Below are positions 52,586-62,800 of a stretch of 64,000 bases of DNA, in pieces. A program made the position numbers and the translations under genes. The notes under the pieces were generated by a model, which worked only from the letters and a program-made list of their open reading frames with translations, searched no databases and had not been told where the DNA came from. The DNA is from Citrobacter sp. Res13-Sevr-PEB04-36 (GTDB lineage Bacteria; Pseudomonadota; Gammaproteobacteria; Enterobacterales; Enterobacteriaceae): assembly GCF_015672735.1 (NCBI RefSeq), contig NZ_JADABY010000063.1, positions 1 to 64,000 on the forward strand. The letters are read 5' to 3'. The number at the start of each line of letters is the position of its first letter. The stretch's first letter is position 1.

Positions 52586-54105
52586 TCCTTCAGCCCCAGA
52601 CGCTTCGCCAGCCGATGCAGGTTGGCGACGTCGGTTTCCAGCGCCCGCGCGCTTGCCGCCCAGCTATGGTTATTCTGCGCCAATGCCCGGCGGATCATCT
52701 CCCGCTGAAAAGACTCCGTGGCTTCGCGCAGGTTGTGATTGAGCGGGATCTCCACCATAGCGTCGGCTTCAGCCTGCGGCGTATGTGCCTCTTCCTGTAG
52801 GGCAAAATGCTGCGGCTCCAGCACCACTTCATCCCCTGCCCTTGTCGCCCTCGCCAGCACCACCGCACGATGAATAGCATGTTCCAGCTCACGCACGTTA
52901 CCCGGCCAGCCGTAGTTCAACAGATGACGACGCGCACCAGGGCTTAGCACCACGCGGGAAAGCCCCAGCCGCAGCCGGCACTGTTCGCAAAAATAACCTG
53001 CCAGCAAAACCACATCTTCACCGCGCTCACGCAGCGGCGGCACCGAAAGGGGAAAAACGCTCAGGCGGTGGAACAGGTCGGCGCGGAAATTCCCGGCCAA
53101 CACCTCTTCGCGTAAATCACGGTTGGTGGCCGCCAGCACGCGAACATCCACCCGCAGGCTGCGATCGTCACCCACTCGCTGAATATCACCGTACTGCAAC
53201 ACGCGCAGCAGCTTGGCCTGCAACGCCAGTGACAGTTCGCCAATCTCGTCCAGGAACAGCGTGCCGTTGTCCGCCATTTCAAACTTGCCGCTACGGTTGC
53301 TGATGGCCCCGGTAAAGGCGCCTTTCACATGGCCAAACAATTCGCTTTCCGCGACGCTTTCTGGCAACGCGGCACAGTTGAGGTACACCAGCGGATTCAC
53401 CGCACGCGGCGAGCCTTCATGGATTGCTTTCGCCACCAGCTCTTTCCCGGTTCCCGTTTCACCGCTGATTAAGACGTTAAGATCGGAGCCTGCGACAATC
53501 TCAATCTCTTTTTTCAGCTGCATCATATTAGGCGACAGGCCAATCATCTGCGTTTCCGTCACCTGTTCGAAAGCGGTGGACGAGCCCGGCAGCATATTCT
53601 GGCTTTCCAGCTGTTCAATCAGCAGCGCATTGCTCAGCGCCCCCGCCGCCAGTGCGGCAATCAACCTAAGCTCTTCATCGCTGAAGACATCGAACTGGTC
53701 TGGCTCCATGCCATCCAGCGTCAGCGCGCCAATCAAATTTTGTCCGGCAAACAGCGGCAGCCCAATGCAGGCATGGACCTTCAGGCTTTCCTGGCCGGGG
53801 ATCAGCCCATCGTACGGATCGGGCAAATCGCTGTCGGCGGGAAAACGCACCACGTCCCCGGCGCGGGCAATCGCTTCCAGACGCGGATGCCCCTCCAGCG
53901 TAAAACGTCTGCCGAGAACATCCTGCGCCAGCCCGTCGATCGCCAGCGGAATAAACTGTCGTGATTCATAGCGCAGCAGCGCCGACGCATCACACTCCAG
54001 CACCTGACGCAGCGTGGTGATCAGGCGTTGAAAACGATCCTGATGCCCAATACCGCTTTGTAATTCAATGGCGATACCCGCCAGCACGTCAACGGAAAAA
54101 CTCAT
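52582..54105 (-). CDS. norR: NorR, nitric oxide-sensing sigma-54 activator
   Basis: 507-aa enhancer-binding protein. The N-terminal GAF domain (1-170) keeps all NO-sensing iron residues known in E. coli: Arg75, Arg81, Asp96, Asp99, Cys113, Asp131. The AAA+ domain (about 190-420) has Walker A GETGTGKE and the sigma-54 loop GAFTGA. A C-terminal helix-turn-helix ends the protein. It activates norVW with NO. The ATG at 54105 starts [12 protein letters not shown]; a longer frame from an upstream ATG runs into the first operator site. Confidence 0.96.
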   Translation of the reverse strand: MSFSVDVLAGIAIELQSGIGHQDRFQRLITTLRQVLECDASALLRYESRQFIPLAIDGLAQDVLGRRFTLEGHPRLEAIARAGDVVRFPADSDLPDPYDGLIPGQESLKVHACIGLPLFAGQNLIGALTLDGMEPDQFDVFSDEELRLIAALAAGALSNALLIEQLESQNMLPGSSTAFEQVTETQMIGLSPNMMQLKKEIEIVAGSDLNVLISGETGTGKELVAKAIHEGSPRAVNPLVYLNCAALPESVAESELFGHVKGAFTGAISNRSGKFEMADNGTLFLDEIGELSLALQAKLLRVLQYGDIQRVGDDRSLRVDVRVLAATNRDLREEVLAGNFRADLFHRLSVFPLSVPPLRERGEDVVLLAGYFCEQCRLRLGLSRVVLSPGARRHLLNYGWPGNVRELEHAIHRAVVLARATRAGDEVVLEPQHFALQEEAHTPQAEADAMVEIPLNHNLREATESFQREMIRRALAQNNHSWAASARALETDVANLHRLAKRLGLKD

Positions 54106-54115
54106 GGCTACCTCA

Positions 54116-54175
54116 TTGTCATTTTGACAATGCATATTGTCATATTGACAACAAAAAGCATAGTCATTTTGACAA
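54116..54175. promoter_or_regulatory. Three NorR enhancer sites
   Basis: TTGTCATTTTGACAA (54116-54130), TTGTCATATTGACAA (54137-54151) and TAGTCATTTTGACAA (54161-54175), each GTCA-N3-TGAC. Three sites are the arrangement known to be required in E. coli for NorR hexamer assembly. The first begins 10 bp from the norR start, so NorR binding there may also repress norR. Confidence 0.93.
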
Positions 54176-54228
54176 TCAATTTAGAGGGGTAAAACATTAA
54201 ATTGTTATAAATCAATAAAATAAAAAGT

Positions 54229-54244
54229 TGGCACGCAACCTGCA
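54229..54244 (+). promoter_or_regulatory. Sigma-54 promoter of norV
   Basis: TGGCACGCAACCTGCA matches the -24/-12 consensus (TGGCAC-N5-TTGCA, here CTGCA). It lies about 50 bp before norV and 55 bp from the last NorR site. Confidence 0.9.
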
Positions 54245-54296
54245 ATAAGCAAAACATCTTTTTTAGAAACACGCTAAATTAATTACTGAGGTTGCT

Positions 54297-55745
54297 ATGT
54301 CTATTCTGGTTAAAAATAACATTCATTGGGTTGGCCAACGTGACTGGGAAGTTCGTGATTTCCACGGGACCGAATACAAAACGCTGCGCGGTAGCAGCTA
54401 CAACAGCTATCTTATCCGTGAAGAAAAAAATGTCCTGATCGATACAGTAGACCACAAGTTTAGCCGTGAATTCGTGCAGAATCTGCGCAATGAAATTGAC
54501 CTGGCAGATATTGACTACATCATCATTAACCATGCAGAAGAAGACCACGCCGGTGCGCTGACCGAGCTGATGTCCTGCATCCCGGACACCCCGATTTACT
54601 GCACCGCTAACGCTATTGACTCCATCACCGGTCACCACCATCACCCGGAATGGAACTTCAACGTGGTAAAAACCGGTGACTCACTGGATATCGGTAACGG
54701 CAAACAGCTGATCTTCGTTGAAACCCCGATGCTGCACTGGCCGGACAGCATGATGACTTACATGACCGGTGACGCCGTGCTGTTCAGTAACGACGCCTTT
54801 GGTCAGCACTACTGTGACGAACGTCTGTTCAACGACGAAGTGGATCAGACTGAACTGTTCGAACAGTGCCAGCGCTACTACGCCAACATCCTGACGCCGT
54901 TCAGCCGCCTGGTCACGCCGAAAATCACGGAAATCCTCGGCTTCAACCTGCCGGTTGACATGATTGCCACCTCTCACGGTGTGGTATGGCGCGACAACCC
55001 AACGCAGATCGTTGAGATGTACCTGAAATGGGCGGCGGATTATCAGGAAGACCGCATCACCATTTTCTACGACACCATGTCCAACAACACCCGTATGATG
55101 GCCGACGCCATTGCCCAGGGCATCAACGAAGTTGACCCGAACGTGGCAGTGAAAATCTTTAACGTCGCCCGCAGCGATAAAAACGAAGTCCTGACAAACG
55201 TCTTCCGCTCTAAAGGCGTGCTGGTCGGTACTTCCACGATGAACAACGTGATGATGCCGAAGATCGCCGGTCTGGTCGAAGAGATGACCGGCCTGCGTTT
55301 TCGCAATAAACGCGCCAGCGCCTTCGGCTCACACGGCTGGAGCGGCGGTGCGGTAGACCGTCTGTCCACGCGTCTGCAGGATGCTGGTTTTGAAATGTCC
55401 CTGAGCCTGAAAGCCAAATGGCGCCCGGATCTGGATGCGCTGGAACTGTGCCGTCAGCACGGTCGTGAAATTGCACGTCAGTGGGCGCTCGCTCCACTGC
55501 CGGAAACCAGCGTCAAAGCCGCAACCAAAGAGGAAGAGTGCGCCTGTGCCGCCGCCGCGGCCGCTGACCTCGGACCTTGCATGCAATGCAGCGTTTGCCA
55601 GTGGATCTACGATCCAGAGAAAGGTGAACCGCTGCAGGATGTCGCACCGGGTACACCGTGGAGCGACGTGCCGGAAAACTTCCTGTGCCCGGAATGTTCA
55701 TTAGGCAAAGACGTCTTCGACGTACTGGCTACGGAGGCAAAATGA
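54297..55745 (+). CDS. norV: NorV, flavorubredoxin nitric oxide reductase
   Basis: 482-aa flavodiiron protein. The metallo-beta-lactamase-like domain (1-250) has diiron ligands in NHAEEDHAG (His79, Glu81, Asp83, His84). The flavodoxin domain (about 253-395) holds FMN. A C-terminal rubredoxin domain has the two CxxC pairs (CMQCSVCQW near 425 and FLCPEC near 463). It reduces NO to N2O with electrons from NorW. The linker before the rubredoxin contains extra alanines and cysteines ([14 protein letters not shown]). Length is near E. coli (479). Confidence 0.96.
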   Translation: MSILVKNNIHWVGQRDWEVRDFHGTEYKTLRGSSYNSYLIREEKNVLIDTVDHKFSREFVQNLRNEIDLADIDYIIINHAEEDHAGALTELMSCIPDTPIYCTANAIDSITGHHHHPEWNFNVVKTGDSLDIGNGKQLIFVETPMLHWPDSMMTYMTGDAVLFSNDAFGQHYCDERLFNDEVDQTELFEQCQRYYANILTPFSRLVTPKITEILGFNLPVDMIATSHGVVWRDNPTQIVEMYLKWAADYQEDRITIFYDTMSNNTRMMADAIAQGINEVDPNVAVKIFNVARSDKNEVLTNVFRSKGVLVGTSTMNNVMMPKIAGLVEEMTGLRFRNKRASAFGSHGWSGGAVDRLSTRLQDAGFEMSLSLKAKWRPDLDALELCRQHGREIARQWALAPLPETSVKAATKEEECACAAAAAADLGPCMQCSVCQWIYDPEKGEPLQDVAPGTPWSDVPENFLCPECSLGKDVFDVLATEAK

Positions 55746-56875
55746 GCCGCGGAATTGTCATTATTGGTTCGGGCTTCGCCGCCCGCCAGTTAGTCAAAAA
55801 TATCCGTAAGCAGGATGCGACTGTCCCGCTGACCCTGATTGCCGCTGACAGCATCGACGAGTACAACAAGCCCGATCTCAGCCATGTTATCAGCCAGGCA
55901 CAGCGTGCCGACGACCTCACCCGCCAGTCGGCGGGGGAGTTTGCCGAACAGTTTAATTTGCGCCTGTTCCCGCACACCTGGGTGACCGACATCGATGCCG
56001 ATGCTCACGTAGTGAAAAGCCAGGACAAGCAGTGGCAGTATGACAAGCTGGTGCTGGCTACGGGGGCATCAGCCTTTGTACCGCCGGTGACCGGACGTGA
56101 GTTAATGCTCACACTGAACAGCCAGCAGGAGTATCGCGCCTGTGAAACGCAACTGCGCGATGCGCAGCGAGTCCTGATTGTTGGCGGTGGTTTGATTGGC
56201 AGCGAGCTGGCGATGGATTTCTGCCGCGCCGGTAAAGCGGTAACGCTTATCGATAACGCCGCCAGCATTCTGGCCTCGTTAATGCCGCCAGAAGTCAGCA
56301 GCCGTTTGCAGCATCGTCTGACCGATATGGGCGTACACCTGCTGCTGAAATCACAGTTGCAGAGTCTGGAGAAAACCAGCACCGGTATTCGCGCCACGCT
56401 CGATCGTAACCGCAGTGTAGAGGTTGATGCGGTGATTGCCGCAACCGGTCTGCGAGCAGAAACCGCGCTGGCGCGTCGCGCCGGGTTAACCATCAATCGC
56501 GGCGTTTGCGTCGACAGCTATCTGCAAACCAGCCACCCGGATATTTACGCCCTCGGTGACTGCGCAGAAATTAATGGTCAGGTCCTGCCGTTCCTGCAGC
56601 CGATTCAGCTCAGCGCAATGTATCTGGCGAAAAACCTGCTCGGCGGCAATGCTCCGCTGAAACTGCCGGCCATGCTGGTAAAAATCAAAACGCCTGAGCT
56701 GCCATTACACCTGGCAGGGGAAACCCAGCGTCGCGATCTGAACTGGCATATTGCGGCTGAAGCAGAAGGTATGGTCGCCAGAGGAATGAACAGCGAAGGC
56801 CAACTGTGTGCCTTCGTGGTGAGCGAAGATCGTATGAAGGAGGCCTTCGCGCTGCTGAAAACACTGCCCGTGTAA
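55742..56875 (+). CDS. norW: NorW, NADH:flavorubredoxin reductase
   Basis: 377-aa FAD reductase, same length as E. coli. FAD motif [17 protein letters not shown] (about 5-21) and NADH motif [17 protein letters not shown] (about 143-159) are visible. It passes electrons from NADH to the rubredoxin domain of NorV. Starts in the NorV stop (ATGA, 4-bp overlap), so the two are translated together. Confidence 0.95.
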   Translation: MSRGIVIIGSGFAARQLVKNIRKQDATVPLTLIAADSIDEYNKPDLSHVISQAQRADDLTRQSAGEFAEQFNLRLFPHTWVTDIDADAHVVKSQDKQWQYDKLVLATGASAFVPPVTGRELMLTLNSQQEYRACETQLRDAQRVLIVGGGLIGSELAMDFCRAGKAVTLIDNAASILASLMPPEVSSRLQHRLTDMGVHLLLKSQLQSLEKTSTGIRATLDRNRSVEVDAVIAATGLRAETALARRAGLTINRGVCVDSYLQTSHPDIYALGDCAEINGQVLPFLQPIQLSAMYLAKNLLGGNAPLKLPAMLVKIKTPELPLHLAGETQRRDLNWHIAAEAEGMVARGMNSEGQLCAFVVSEDRMKEAFALLKTLPV

Positions 56876-56962
56876 ACAATGTTGTGCCATTGCTTGTTTT
56901 ATTAACCTCACGCACACGGATGTGTGTTGCCACTTGTCGGTATGCCCCGACTTGCTTTTCTT

Positions 56963-56988
56963 GCCCCGCCAGTCCCGGGGCTTTTTTT
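56963..56988 (+). terminator. norVW terminator
   Basis: GCCCCG/CGGGGC stem with a 7-nt loop and TTTTTTT (56982-56988), 87 bp after norW and just before the convergent hypF stop. Confidence 0.88.
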
Positions 56989-56992
56989 ATTT

Positions 56993-59227
56993 TTACGGCA
57001 ATGCCCGCGCCGCGGCAATCACGCCCTGCCCCAGCGACAATCCCCCATCCCCTGCCGGTAAACGCTGCGGGAACAGTAACGTAAAATCATGCAGATAAAA
57101 CGCCAGACGGGCTGACAGCAAACGGTTATGCATCACGCCACCGCTAAATACCAGTGTCGTAATACCGCGCAACTGTGCCTGTTGGCGCATCAGCGTGGCA
57201 AACCCACGCGCCAGCGCATCATGGAAAGCCCAGGCGCGTTCAGGGGGGGTCGCCTGCCAGTTCAGCCACTGCTGCCAGAAAACCGCCAAATCCAACTGGT
57301 TGTTGTTAAGCGGTATGGCGACCGGGTGTTCAACGCCTGCACATTGTGACGCTAACGCCTCCAGCGCACAGGCGGCCTCGCCTTCATAGCTCAGGGATTG
57401 CGGTGCGCACTGCAGTGCGGCGGCAACTGCATCAAACAAGCGTCCACACGATGATGCCAACGGCGCGTTGATCCCACGCTCGATGGCGCGAGCCAGTACG
57501 CTCCAGTTTTGTTGCTGCACGAAAGCCGTTTCCGGATAACGCTGCCAGTCAGGCACAAAGCGCAGACACTGCGCCAGCAGATTGCGCCACGGCTGTTTTG
57601 CCGCCAGATCGCCACCCACCAGCGCTACCGCGGGCAAGCCACCAAGGTGTTCGCATTCGCGATAATTCACCCGCAGGCACTCCCCGCCCCACAGCGCACC
57701 GTTTTCGCCCATGCCGATACCGTCCAGCGTCAGGGCAATGACATCGCCGCCGTTCAACGGCCAGCCGTGCTCAGCCAGGCACGCCGCAGCATGCGCATGA
57801 TGATGCAGCACCGTTTCAATTGGCAACGTCATCTCACGGGCCCACTGGCTGGAAACGTAGCCCGGATGCGCGTCGCAGACGATACGCTGCGGGGTAAAAT
57901 CATAAATATTCTGGATAAGATGCAGCGCATCGCGCCACTGATGCTGAATGCCATCATCGCTCAGGTCACCCAGATGCTGGCTAATCACCGCCTGTTCCCC
58001 CCGGACCAGACAGAAGGTATTTTTCAGATCCGCGCCTAAGCACAGCATCGGCGGCACGTCGCGAAAACCTGGCGGCAGCGCCACGGCATCCGGCACATAG
58101 CCCCGGGAACGGCGCAGCATCTCCCCACTTTCGCACACCACCGAGTCATCCATACGCTGCACAATCTCGCGGTTATGCAGCAAAAATCCGTCGGCAATGT
58201 CGTGCAAATCGTCCAGCGCCTGCGCATTGGTAATGGCCGGCGGCCTGCCGCTAAGGTTGCCGGAGGTCATCACCAGCGGCCTCTTCATCTCCTGCAACAG
58301 CAAATGCTGTAACGGGTTGGCAGGCAGCATGACGCCGACCTCGGTAAGTCCTGGCGCAATCCCTTCGCACAGTGAAACCACATACTGTTTATTGACCAAC
58401 ACGATGGGGGCAGCGGGCGTAGTCAGCAAACGCCGTGCCGCTTCTGGCAGTCCGTCGTCACCCGGCAGCATTACCGCCAGCGGTTTAGCCGGGCGATGTT
58501 TACGCCGACGGAGCAGCGCCACGGCATTGTCGTTGCGCGCATCACAGACCAGATGAAACCCACCAATACCTTTAACCGCCACAATGCCGCCGGCTTTCAA
58601 CCGCGTGACCGCCGCCTGTAGCGCCTGTTCTTTTTCCGCTCGCTCGTCTGCGCTTATCCACGCCAGATGCGGGCCACACGCCGGGCAGGCGACAGGCTGG
58701 GCATGAAAACGACGATCATACGGATCGCGGTATTCAGCATCGCATTGTGGGCACAACGGGAATGAAGCCATGACGGTAAACGGACGGTCATACGGCATTG
58801 CGCGAATAATGGTGAAGCGCGGGCCGCAGTGGGTACAGTTGATAAAAGGGTAACGATAACGGCGTTCGCCGGGGGTGTTCATTTCAGCAAGACATTCAGG
58901 GCAGGTTGCGGCGTCCGGTACGATCTGCGTATTCATCGTTCCGCCAGCACTTTGGCGGATAGAGAAATCTGCGGGTCGTTGTTGCCAGACAAACGGCGCA
59001 CTCTCGACGCTATCAATCCGCGCCAGCGGCGGGCAGTGCTGATGCAGTTCGGCAATAAATTGCGCTGCATCTTCGAGCAAACGCACCACCACCCCGTCGC
59101 CGTCGTTACAGACGTCGCCATGCAGCTGTAACCGCTGCGCCAGTTGCCAGACAAAGGGTCGGAACCCAACGCCCTGTACCTTACCGCGAATGCGCAGCTC
59201 TACACCGGAGTGGTTGCTTAGTGTCAT
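56993..59227 (-). CDS. hypF: HypF, carbamoyl transferase for hydrogenase maturation
   Basis: 744-aa protein (E. coli 750). Domains in order: acylphosphatase-like (about 8-95; [15 protein letters not shown]), two zinc-finger motifs ([30 protein letters not shown], about 110-190), YrdC-like (about 200-380) and Kae1-like C-terminal domain with [14 protein letters not shown] (about 475). It makes thiocarboxamide-HypE for the CN ligands of the hydrogenase NiFe centre. It is downstream of hydN; a REP pair separates them. Confidence 0.95.
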   Translation of the reverse strand: MTLSNHSGVELRIRGKVQGVGFRPFVWQLAQRLQLHGDVCNDGDGVVVRLLEDAAQFIAELHQHCPPLARIDSVESAPFVWQQRPADFSIRQSAGGTMNTQIVPDAATCPECLAEMNTPGERRYRYPFINCTHCGPRFTIIRAMPYDRPFTVMASFPLCPQCDAEYRDPYDRRFHAQPVACPACGPHLAWISADERAEKEQALQAAVTRLKAGGIVAVKGIGGFHLVCDARNDNAVALLRRRKHRPAKPLAVMLPGDDGLPEAARRLLTTPAAPIVLVNKQYVVSLCEGIAPGLTEVGVMLPANPLQHLLLQEMKRPLVMTSGNLSGRPPAITNAQALDDLHDIADGFLLHNREIVQRMDDSVVCESGEMLRRSRGYVPDAVALPPGFRDVPPMLCLGADLKNTFCLVRGEQAVISQHLGDLSDDGIQHQWRDALHLIQNIYDFTPQRIVCDAHPGYVSSQWAREMTLPIETVLHHHAHAAACLAEHGWPLNGGDVIALTLDGIGMGENGALWGGECLRVNYRECEHLGGLPAVALVGGDLAAKQPWRNLLAQCLRFVPDWQRYPETAFVQQQNWSVLARAIERGINAPLASSCGRLFDAVAAALQCAPQSLSYEGEAACALEALASQCAGVEHPVAIPLNNNQLDLAVFWQQWLNWQATPPERAWAFHDALARGFATLMRQQAQLRGITTLVFSGGVMHNRLLSARLAFYLHDFTLLFPQRLPAGDGGLSLGQGVIAAARALP

Positions 59228-59265
59228 GTTAAATTCCCGCGGTAGTGTATCCCTGAAATATCTGT

Positions 59266-59343
59266 TTGCCGGATGGCGGTTTCGTCTTATTCGGCCTACG
59301 TGTTATTGCCCTGTAGGCCTGATAAGCGTAGCGCCATCAGGCA
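59266..59343. repeat. REP pair (BIME) between hydN and hypF
   Basis: GCCGGATGGCGG...CTTATTCGGCCTAC and GTAGGCCTGATAAGCG...CATCAGGCAGG, inverted, in the 141-bp gap inside the hydN-hypF operon. Confidence 0.78.
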
Positions 59344-59368
59344 GGTATTTTACGCGGATTTTGGATAA

Positions 59369-59914
59369 TCAGAACAGCAAAGATGCGGTGGAGTCCAGCG
59401 CCGCACGACGACGTTTTTCCGCGCTCAGCTGCTCCAGTTTATTACGATCGACATAAATCAGCGCATGCGTCGGGCAGACTTCCATACAGGCTGGACCGGC
59501 TTCGCGAGTGTGACACAGGTCGCATTTGTTGGCTTCGGCTTTTTCAGCACGCACGTTCAGACCCGCGCCGCTGTTACGAATAACCGGACGGACAACCACT
59601 TCCATTGCGCCATAAGGACAAGCGACCACGCAGGTTTTACAGCCAATGCAGCGTTCCTGCATCACGTGGACAAAGCCTTTATCGCGGCTAATTGCACCGT
59701 TCGGGCAGACGTTGGCACACGGCGCATCTTCACACTGACGGCACAGCGTCGCGGTAGAGACGTTAACGCCTTTGATCACGTGAATGCGCGGTAAAAAGGT
59801 TTCAGGGGTCAGCGATGCGCAGTCCTGGTTATCCTGGTGGGATACCACGCAGGCCACTTCACAGGTACGGCAACCAATGCATTTATTGGCGTCTGCAATG
59901 ATGAAACGGTTCAT
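59369..59914 (-). CDS. hydN: HydN, ferredoxin-like electron-transfer protein
   Basis: 181-aa protein with four [4Fe-4S] cysteine motifs (CIGCRTCEVAC near 12, CRQCEDAPCANVC near 57, CIGCKTCVVAC near 88, and CDLCHTREAGPACMEVC near 128). It is linked to formate dehydrogenase H/hydrogenase 3 activity under fermentation. The start at 59914 (MNRFIIADANKCIGC) is the ferredoxin-family start; a frame from 59956 adds an unsupported 14 residues. In E. coli hydN-hypF is controlled by FhlA and sigma-54. Confidence 0.93.
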   Translation of the reverse strand: MNRFIIADANKCIGCRTCEVACVVSHQDNQDCASLTPETFLPRIHVIKGVNVSTATLCRQCEDAPCANVCPNGAISRDKGFVHVMQERCIGCKTCVVACPYGAMEVVVRPVIRNSGAGLNVRAEKAEANKCDLCHTREAGPACMEVCPTHALIYVDRNKLEQLSAEKRRRAALDSTASLLF

Positions 59915-60022
59915 CAAATTCTCCAGCAATGACAGATTATCTGCCGAAGCATTCATAAATCGTGCCAGAATTTAATTAACTGTTATTAAAGGATTTTTAT
60001 TTTAGATAGCACCGGTATCGCG

Positions 60023-60048
60023 TGTCATCGTCACTAGTGACGATGACA
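60023..60048. promoter_or_regulatory. 26-bp perfect palindrome upstream of hydN
   Basis: TGTCATCGTCACT (60023-60035) followed directly by its exact reverse complement (60036-60048). It lies about 110 bp before hydN and 11 bp after the ascG stop. It could be an activator site (for example for an FhlA-type protein at the formate-regulated hydN), or a hairpin at the ascG 3' end. No T-run follows it on the minus strand. Confidence 0.6.
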
Positions 60049-60058
60049 AATGACAGCA

Positions 60059-61072
60059 TCAGCGTGAAAGTGTCGGAGCTAGAGAAGCACGAGGGATAAG
60101 CTCGCCGGTAAAGTTTTTCGCTGGCGTAAAGGCTCCGCCGTCCAGCATAAAGATCAGGCGTCCTATCGTTTCCTGGACCATCTCCGTGACCGGGATTTTG
60201 ACGCTGGCAAGCGCCGGAATGGTGTACGGCGCAAGGGCTATATCATCGAAGCCAATCACCGACACCTGCGCGGGAATATTAATGCCCTGCTCGTGCAGCT
60301 GCTTCATCGCGCCAATCGCCATATCATCATTGCTGGCCACCAGCGCGGTGAAGTTTACCTTGCGTAAAAGTAAGGTTTTAACGCCTTCAGCGCCACAGGC
60401 TGGCGTCCATTTACCCTTCACAATCAAATCATTATTCAACGGAATGCCGTGCTGCGCCAGCGCGTCTTTGTAACCGGAAAGTCGCTCCACGCCGGTGGGC
60501 GAATCCATCGAACCGGTAATAAAAGCAATCTCAGTATGTCCGGCACGAATCAACTGCGTGACGGCATTAAAGCTGGTCTGTTTTTGATCGCACCAGACAC
60601 AATGGCTGGTGTTTTTACGCAGCCGTCGGTTAAGCACCATAATGGGCTGGGGGTGCGCATCGATAATCTCGTCGATGTCATCCACACTGAGAAAACGCGG
60701 ATAGATCATGACAGCGTCACAGCGCAGGTCGAGCAGATATTGAATCGCCTGACGCTCTTCCTCGGCACTATGTTTACCGTCGGCCAGCAGAAGCTGGCGT
60801 CCTTTATCCTCCGCCATACGCGCAGTGTGAAATAGCAACTCGCTAAAATAAACGCCGTGATACAGGGTGTTGGTCACTACCAGACCCAGCGTCTGCGTGC
60901 TCTTCGCCGCCAGGCTGCGCGCCAGCAAATTGGGACGATAGCCACTCTCGTCAATAGCCTGGAACACGCGGTCTTTGGTCTCCTGGCTGACGTAGCCGTT
61001 CCCCGAAAGCACCCGGGAAACCGTAGCTTTCGACACGCCAGCACGCTTCGCCACTTCCAGCATCGTGGTCAT
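60059..61072 (-). CDS. ascG: AscG, LacI-family repressor of the asc operon
   Basis: 337-aa LacI-type repressor. N-terminal helix-turn-helix MLEVAKRAGVSKATVSRVLS and hinge, then a periplasmic-binding-protein-like sensor domain (about 60-330). It represses ascFB until an aryl-beta-glucoside signal appears. The GAGGG site at 61082-61086 is 9 nt from the ATG at 61072 but touches the ATG at 61081, which decides the start. In E. coli K-12 ascG is interrupted; here it is whole. Confidence 0.94.
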   Translation of the reverse strand: MTTMLEVAKRAGVSKATVSRVLSGNGYVSQETKDRVFQAIDESGYRPNLLARSLAAKSTQTLGLVVTNTLYHGVYFSELLFHTARMAEDKGRQLLLADGKHSAEEERQAIQYLLDLRCDAVMIYPRFLSVDDIDEIIDAHPQPIMVLNRRLRKNTSHCVWCDQKQTSFNAVTQLIRAGHTEIAFITGSMDSPTGVERLSGYKDALAQHGIPLNNDLIVKGKWTPACGAEGVKTLLLRKVNFTALVASNDDMAIGAMKQLHEQGINIPAQVSVIGFDDIALAPYTIPALASVKIPVTEMVQETIGRLIFMLDGGAFTPAKNFTGELIPRASLAPTLSR

Positions 61073-61160
61073 ATTACTCATCCCTCTTTACTCAATGTGC
61101 CGCAGTGTACTGCACCGTTTCGCCGCTGTCCTTGCTGCTCAATCGCAGAACGCGTTATCT

Positions 61161-61176
61161 GGTGATCGTAGTCACA
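61161..61176 (+). promoter_or_regulatory. CRP site of the asc promoter
   Basis: GGTGATCGTAGTCACA, almost the full CRP consensus (TGTGA-N6-TCACA). Its centre (61168.5) is about 70.5 bp before the predicted start, the classic class I position. Confidence 0.8.
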
Positions 61177-61203
61177 AATACAAAAAATGATCAAAATATA
61201 ATC

Positions 61204-61232
61204 TTGCACAAATTACATAAATTAAACATTAT
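61204..61232 (+). promoter_or_regulatory. ascFB promoter
   Basis: -35 TTGCAC (61204-61209), 17-bp spacer, -10 CATTAT (61227-61232); predicted start near 61239. Weak hexamers fit a CRP-dependent promoter. Confidence 0.65.
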
Positions 61233-61237
61233 TTTGT

Positions 61238-61250
61238 GGAACCGGTTTCC
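61238..61250. promoter_or_regulatory. AscG operator
   Basis: GGAACCGGTTTCC, a palindromic LacI-family site close to the reported AscG motif (TGAAACCGGTTTCA). It overlaps the predicted start of ascFB. Confidence 0.8.
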
Positions 61251-61335
61251 TATCAATGTTTCATCATCACCAACATAAGACGAAAATAAACGGTAAGACA
61301 TTACCTACCCTACTGATAAAACAGGATTAAATCCG

Positions 61336-62790
61336 ATGTCTAAAAATTATGCAGCGCTGGCGCGCTCGGTTGTGACAGCTCTGGGCGGCGTCGAGAACAT
61401 CACCGCAGTAACCCACTGCATGACCCGTTTACGTTTCGTTATCAAAGATGATTCGCTGGTCGACAGCACCACGTTAAAAACGCTCAATGGCGTGCTCGGC
61501 GTGGTGCGTAGCGACAATCAGTGCCAGGTAATCATTGGTAATACCGTGTCACAGGCGTATCGCGAGGTCGTCAGCCTGCTACCGGGCGAGATGCAACCCA
61601 GCGAACCCACAGGCAAACCCAAACTGACGCTCAAGCGCATTGGTGCAGGGATCCTCGACGCGCTGATCGGCACTATGTCCCCGCTGATCCCGGCGATTAT
61701 CGGTGGATCGATGCTGAAGCTGCTGGCAATGATCCTCGAAATGACCGGCGTGCTGCAAAAAGGCTCCTCGACGCTGACTATCCTGACAGTAATCGGCGAC
61801 GGCGCATTCTTCTTCCTGCCGCTGATGGTCGCCGCCTCAGCCGCCATTAAATTCAAAACCAATATGTCGCTGGCTATCGCCATTGCAGGCGTGCTGGTGC
61901 ATCCGAGCTTTATTGAGCTGATGGCTAAAGCCGCACAAGGCGAGCACGTTGAGTTCGCACTGATCCCGGTCACGGCGGTGAAATACACCTACACGGTGAT
62001 CCCGGCGCTGGTCATGACCTGGTGCCTGTCGTACATCGAACGTTGGGTGGATCGCATTACACCAGCCGTAACCAAAAACTTCCTGAAGCCGATGCTGATC
62101 GTACTGATCGCCGCCCCGCTTGCCATCGTCTTAATTGGCCCGATTGGCATCTGGATCGGCAGCGCGATCTCCGCGTTGGTGTACACCATTCACGGCTATC
62201 TGGGCTGGCTGTCGGTGGCCATTATGGGCGCACTGTGGCCGCTTCTGGTGATGACCGGCATGCACCGCGTCTTTACCCCCACCATTATTCAAACCATTGC
62301 CGAAACCGGTAAAGAAGGCATGGTTATGCCGTCTGAAATTGGCGCCAACCTGTCTCTGGGTGGATCTTCTTTAGCAGTCGCCTGGAAAACCAAAAACCCG
62401 GAACTGCGTCAGACAGCATTAGCCGCGGCGGCCTCCGCCATTATGGCAGGGATTTCCGAGCCGGCGCTGTACGGCGTGGCGGTACGTCTGAAACGTCCGC
62501 TGATTGCCAGTCTTATCAGCGGCTTTATCTGCGGTGCCGTCGCCGGGATGGCCGGGCTGGCGAGCCACTCGATGGCTGCACCAGGCCTGTTCACCAGCGT
62601 ACAGTTTTTCGACCCGGCCAATCCGATGACCATTGTCTGGGTATTTGGCGTCATGGCGCTGGCGGTAGTACTGTCGTTTGTCTTAACGCTGCTGCTCGGC
62701 TTTGAGGATATTCCCGTCGAAGATGCGGCCGCGCAGGCCAGAAAAAATCAGGCTGCGCAGCCGGGAAATATCAATGGCGCCAGCATCTGA
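61336..62790 (+). CDS. ascF: AscF, PTS enzyme IIBC for aryl-beta-glucosides
   Basis: 484-aa PTS permease (E. coli 485). IIB domain (1-about 85) with phosphorylation Cys28 in TAVTHCMTRLRF. IIC domain (about 105-475) with roughly ten helices and the segment GISEPALYGVAVR (about 375). It imports arbutin, salicin and cellobiose-like sugars as phosphates. It needs an EIIA from elsewhere, since none is fused. Ends 22 bp before ascB. Confidence 0.95.
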   Translation: MSKNYAALARSVVTALGGVENITAVTHCMTRLRFVIKDDSLVDSTTLKTLNGVLGVVRSDNQCQVIIGNTVSQAYREVVSLLPGEMQPSEPTGKPKLTLKRIGAGILDALIGTMSPLIPAIIGGSMLKLLAMILEMTGVLQKGSSTLTILTVIGDGAFFFLPLMVAASAAIKFKTNMSLAIAIAGVLVHPSFIELMAKAAQGEHVEFALIPVTAVKYTYTVIPALVMTWCLSYIERWVDRITPAVTKNFLKPMLIVLIAAPLAIVLIGPIGIWIGSAISALVYTIHGYLGWLSVAIMGALWPLLVMTGMHRVFTPTIIQTIAETGKEGMVMPSEIGANLSLGGSSLAVAWKTKNPELRQTALAAAASAIMAGISEPALYGVAVRLKRPLIASLISGFICGAVAGMAGLASHSMAAPGLFTSVQFFDPANPMTIVWVFGVMALAVVLSFVLTLLLGFEDIPVEDAAAQARKNQAAQPGNINGASI

Positions 62791-62800
62791 CGGGTACTAA

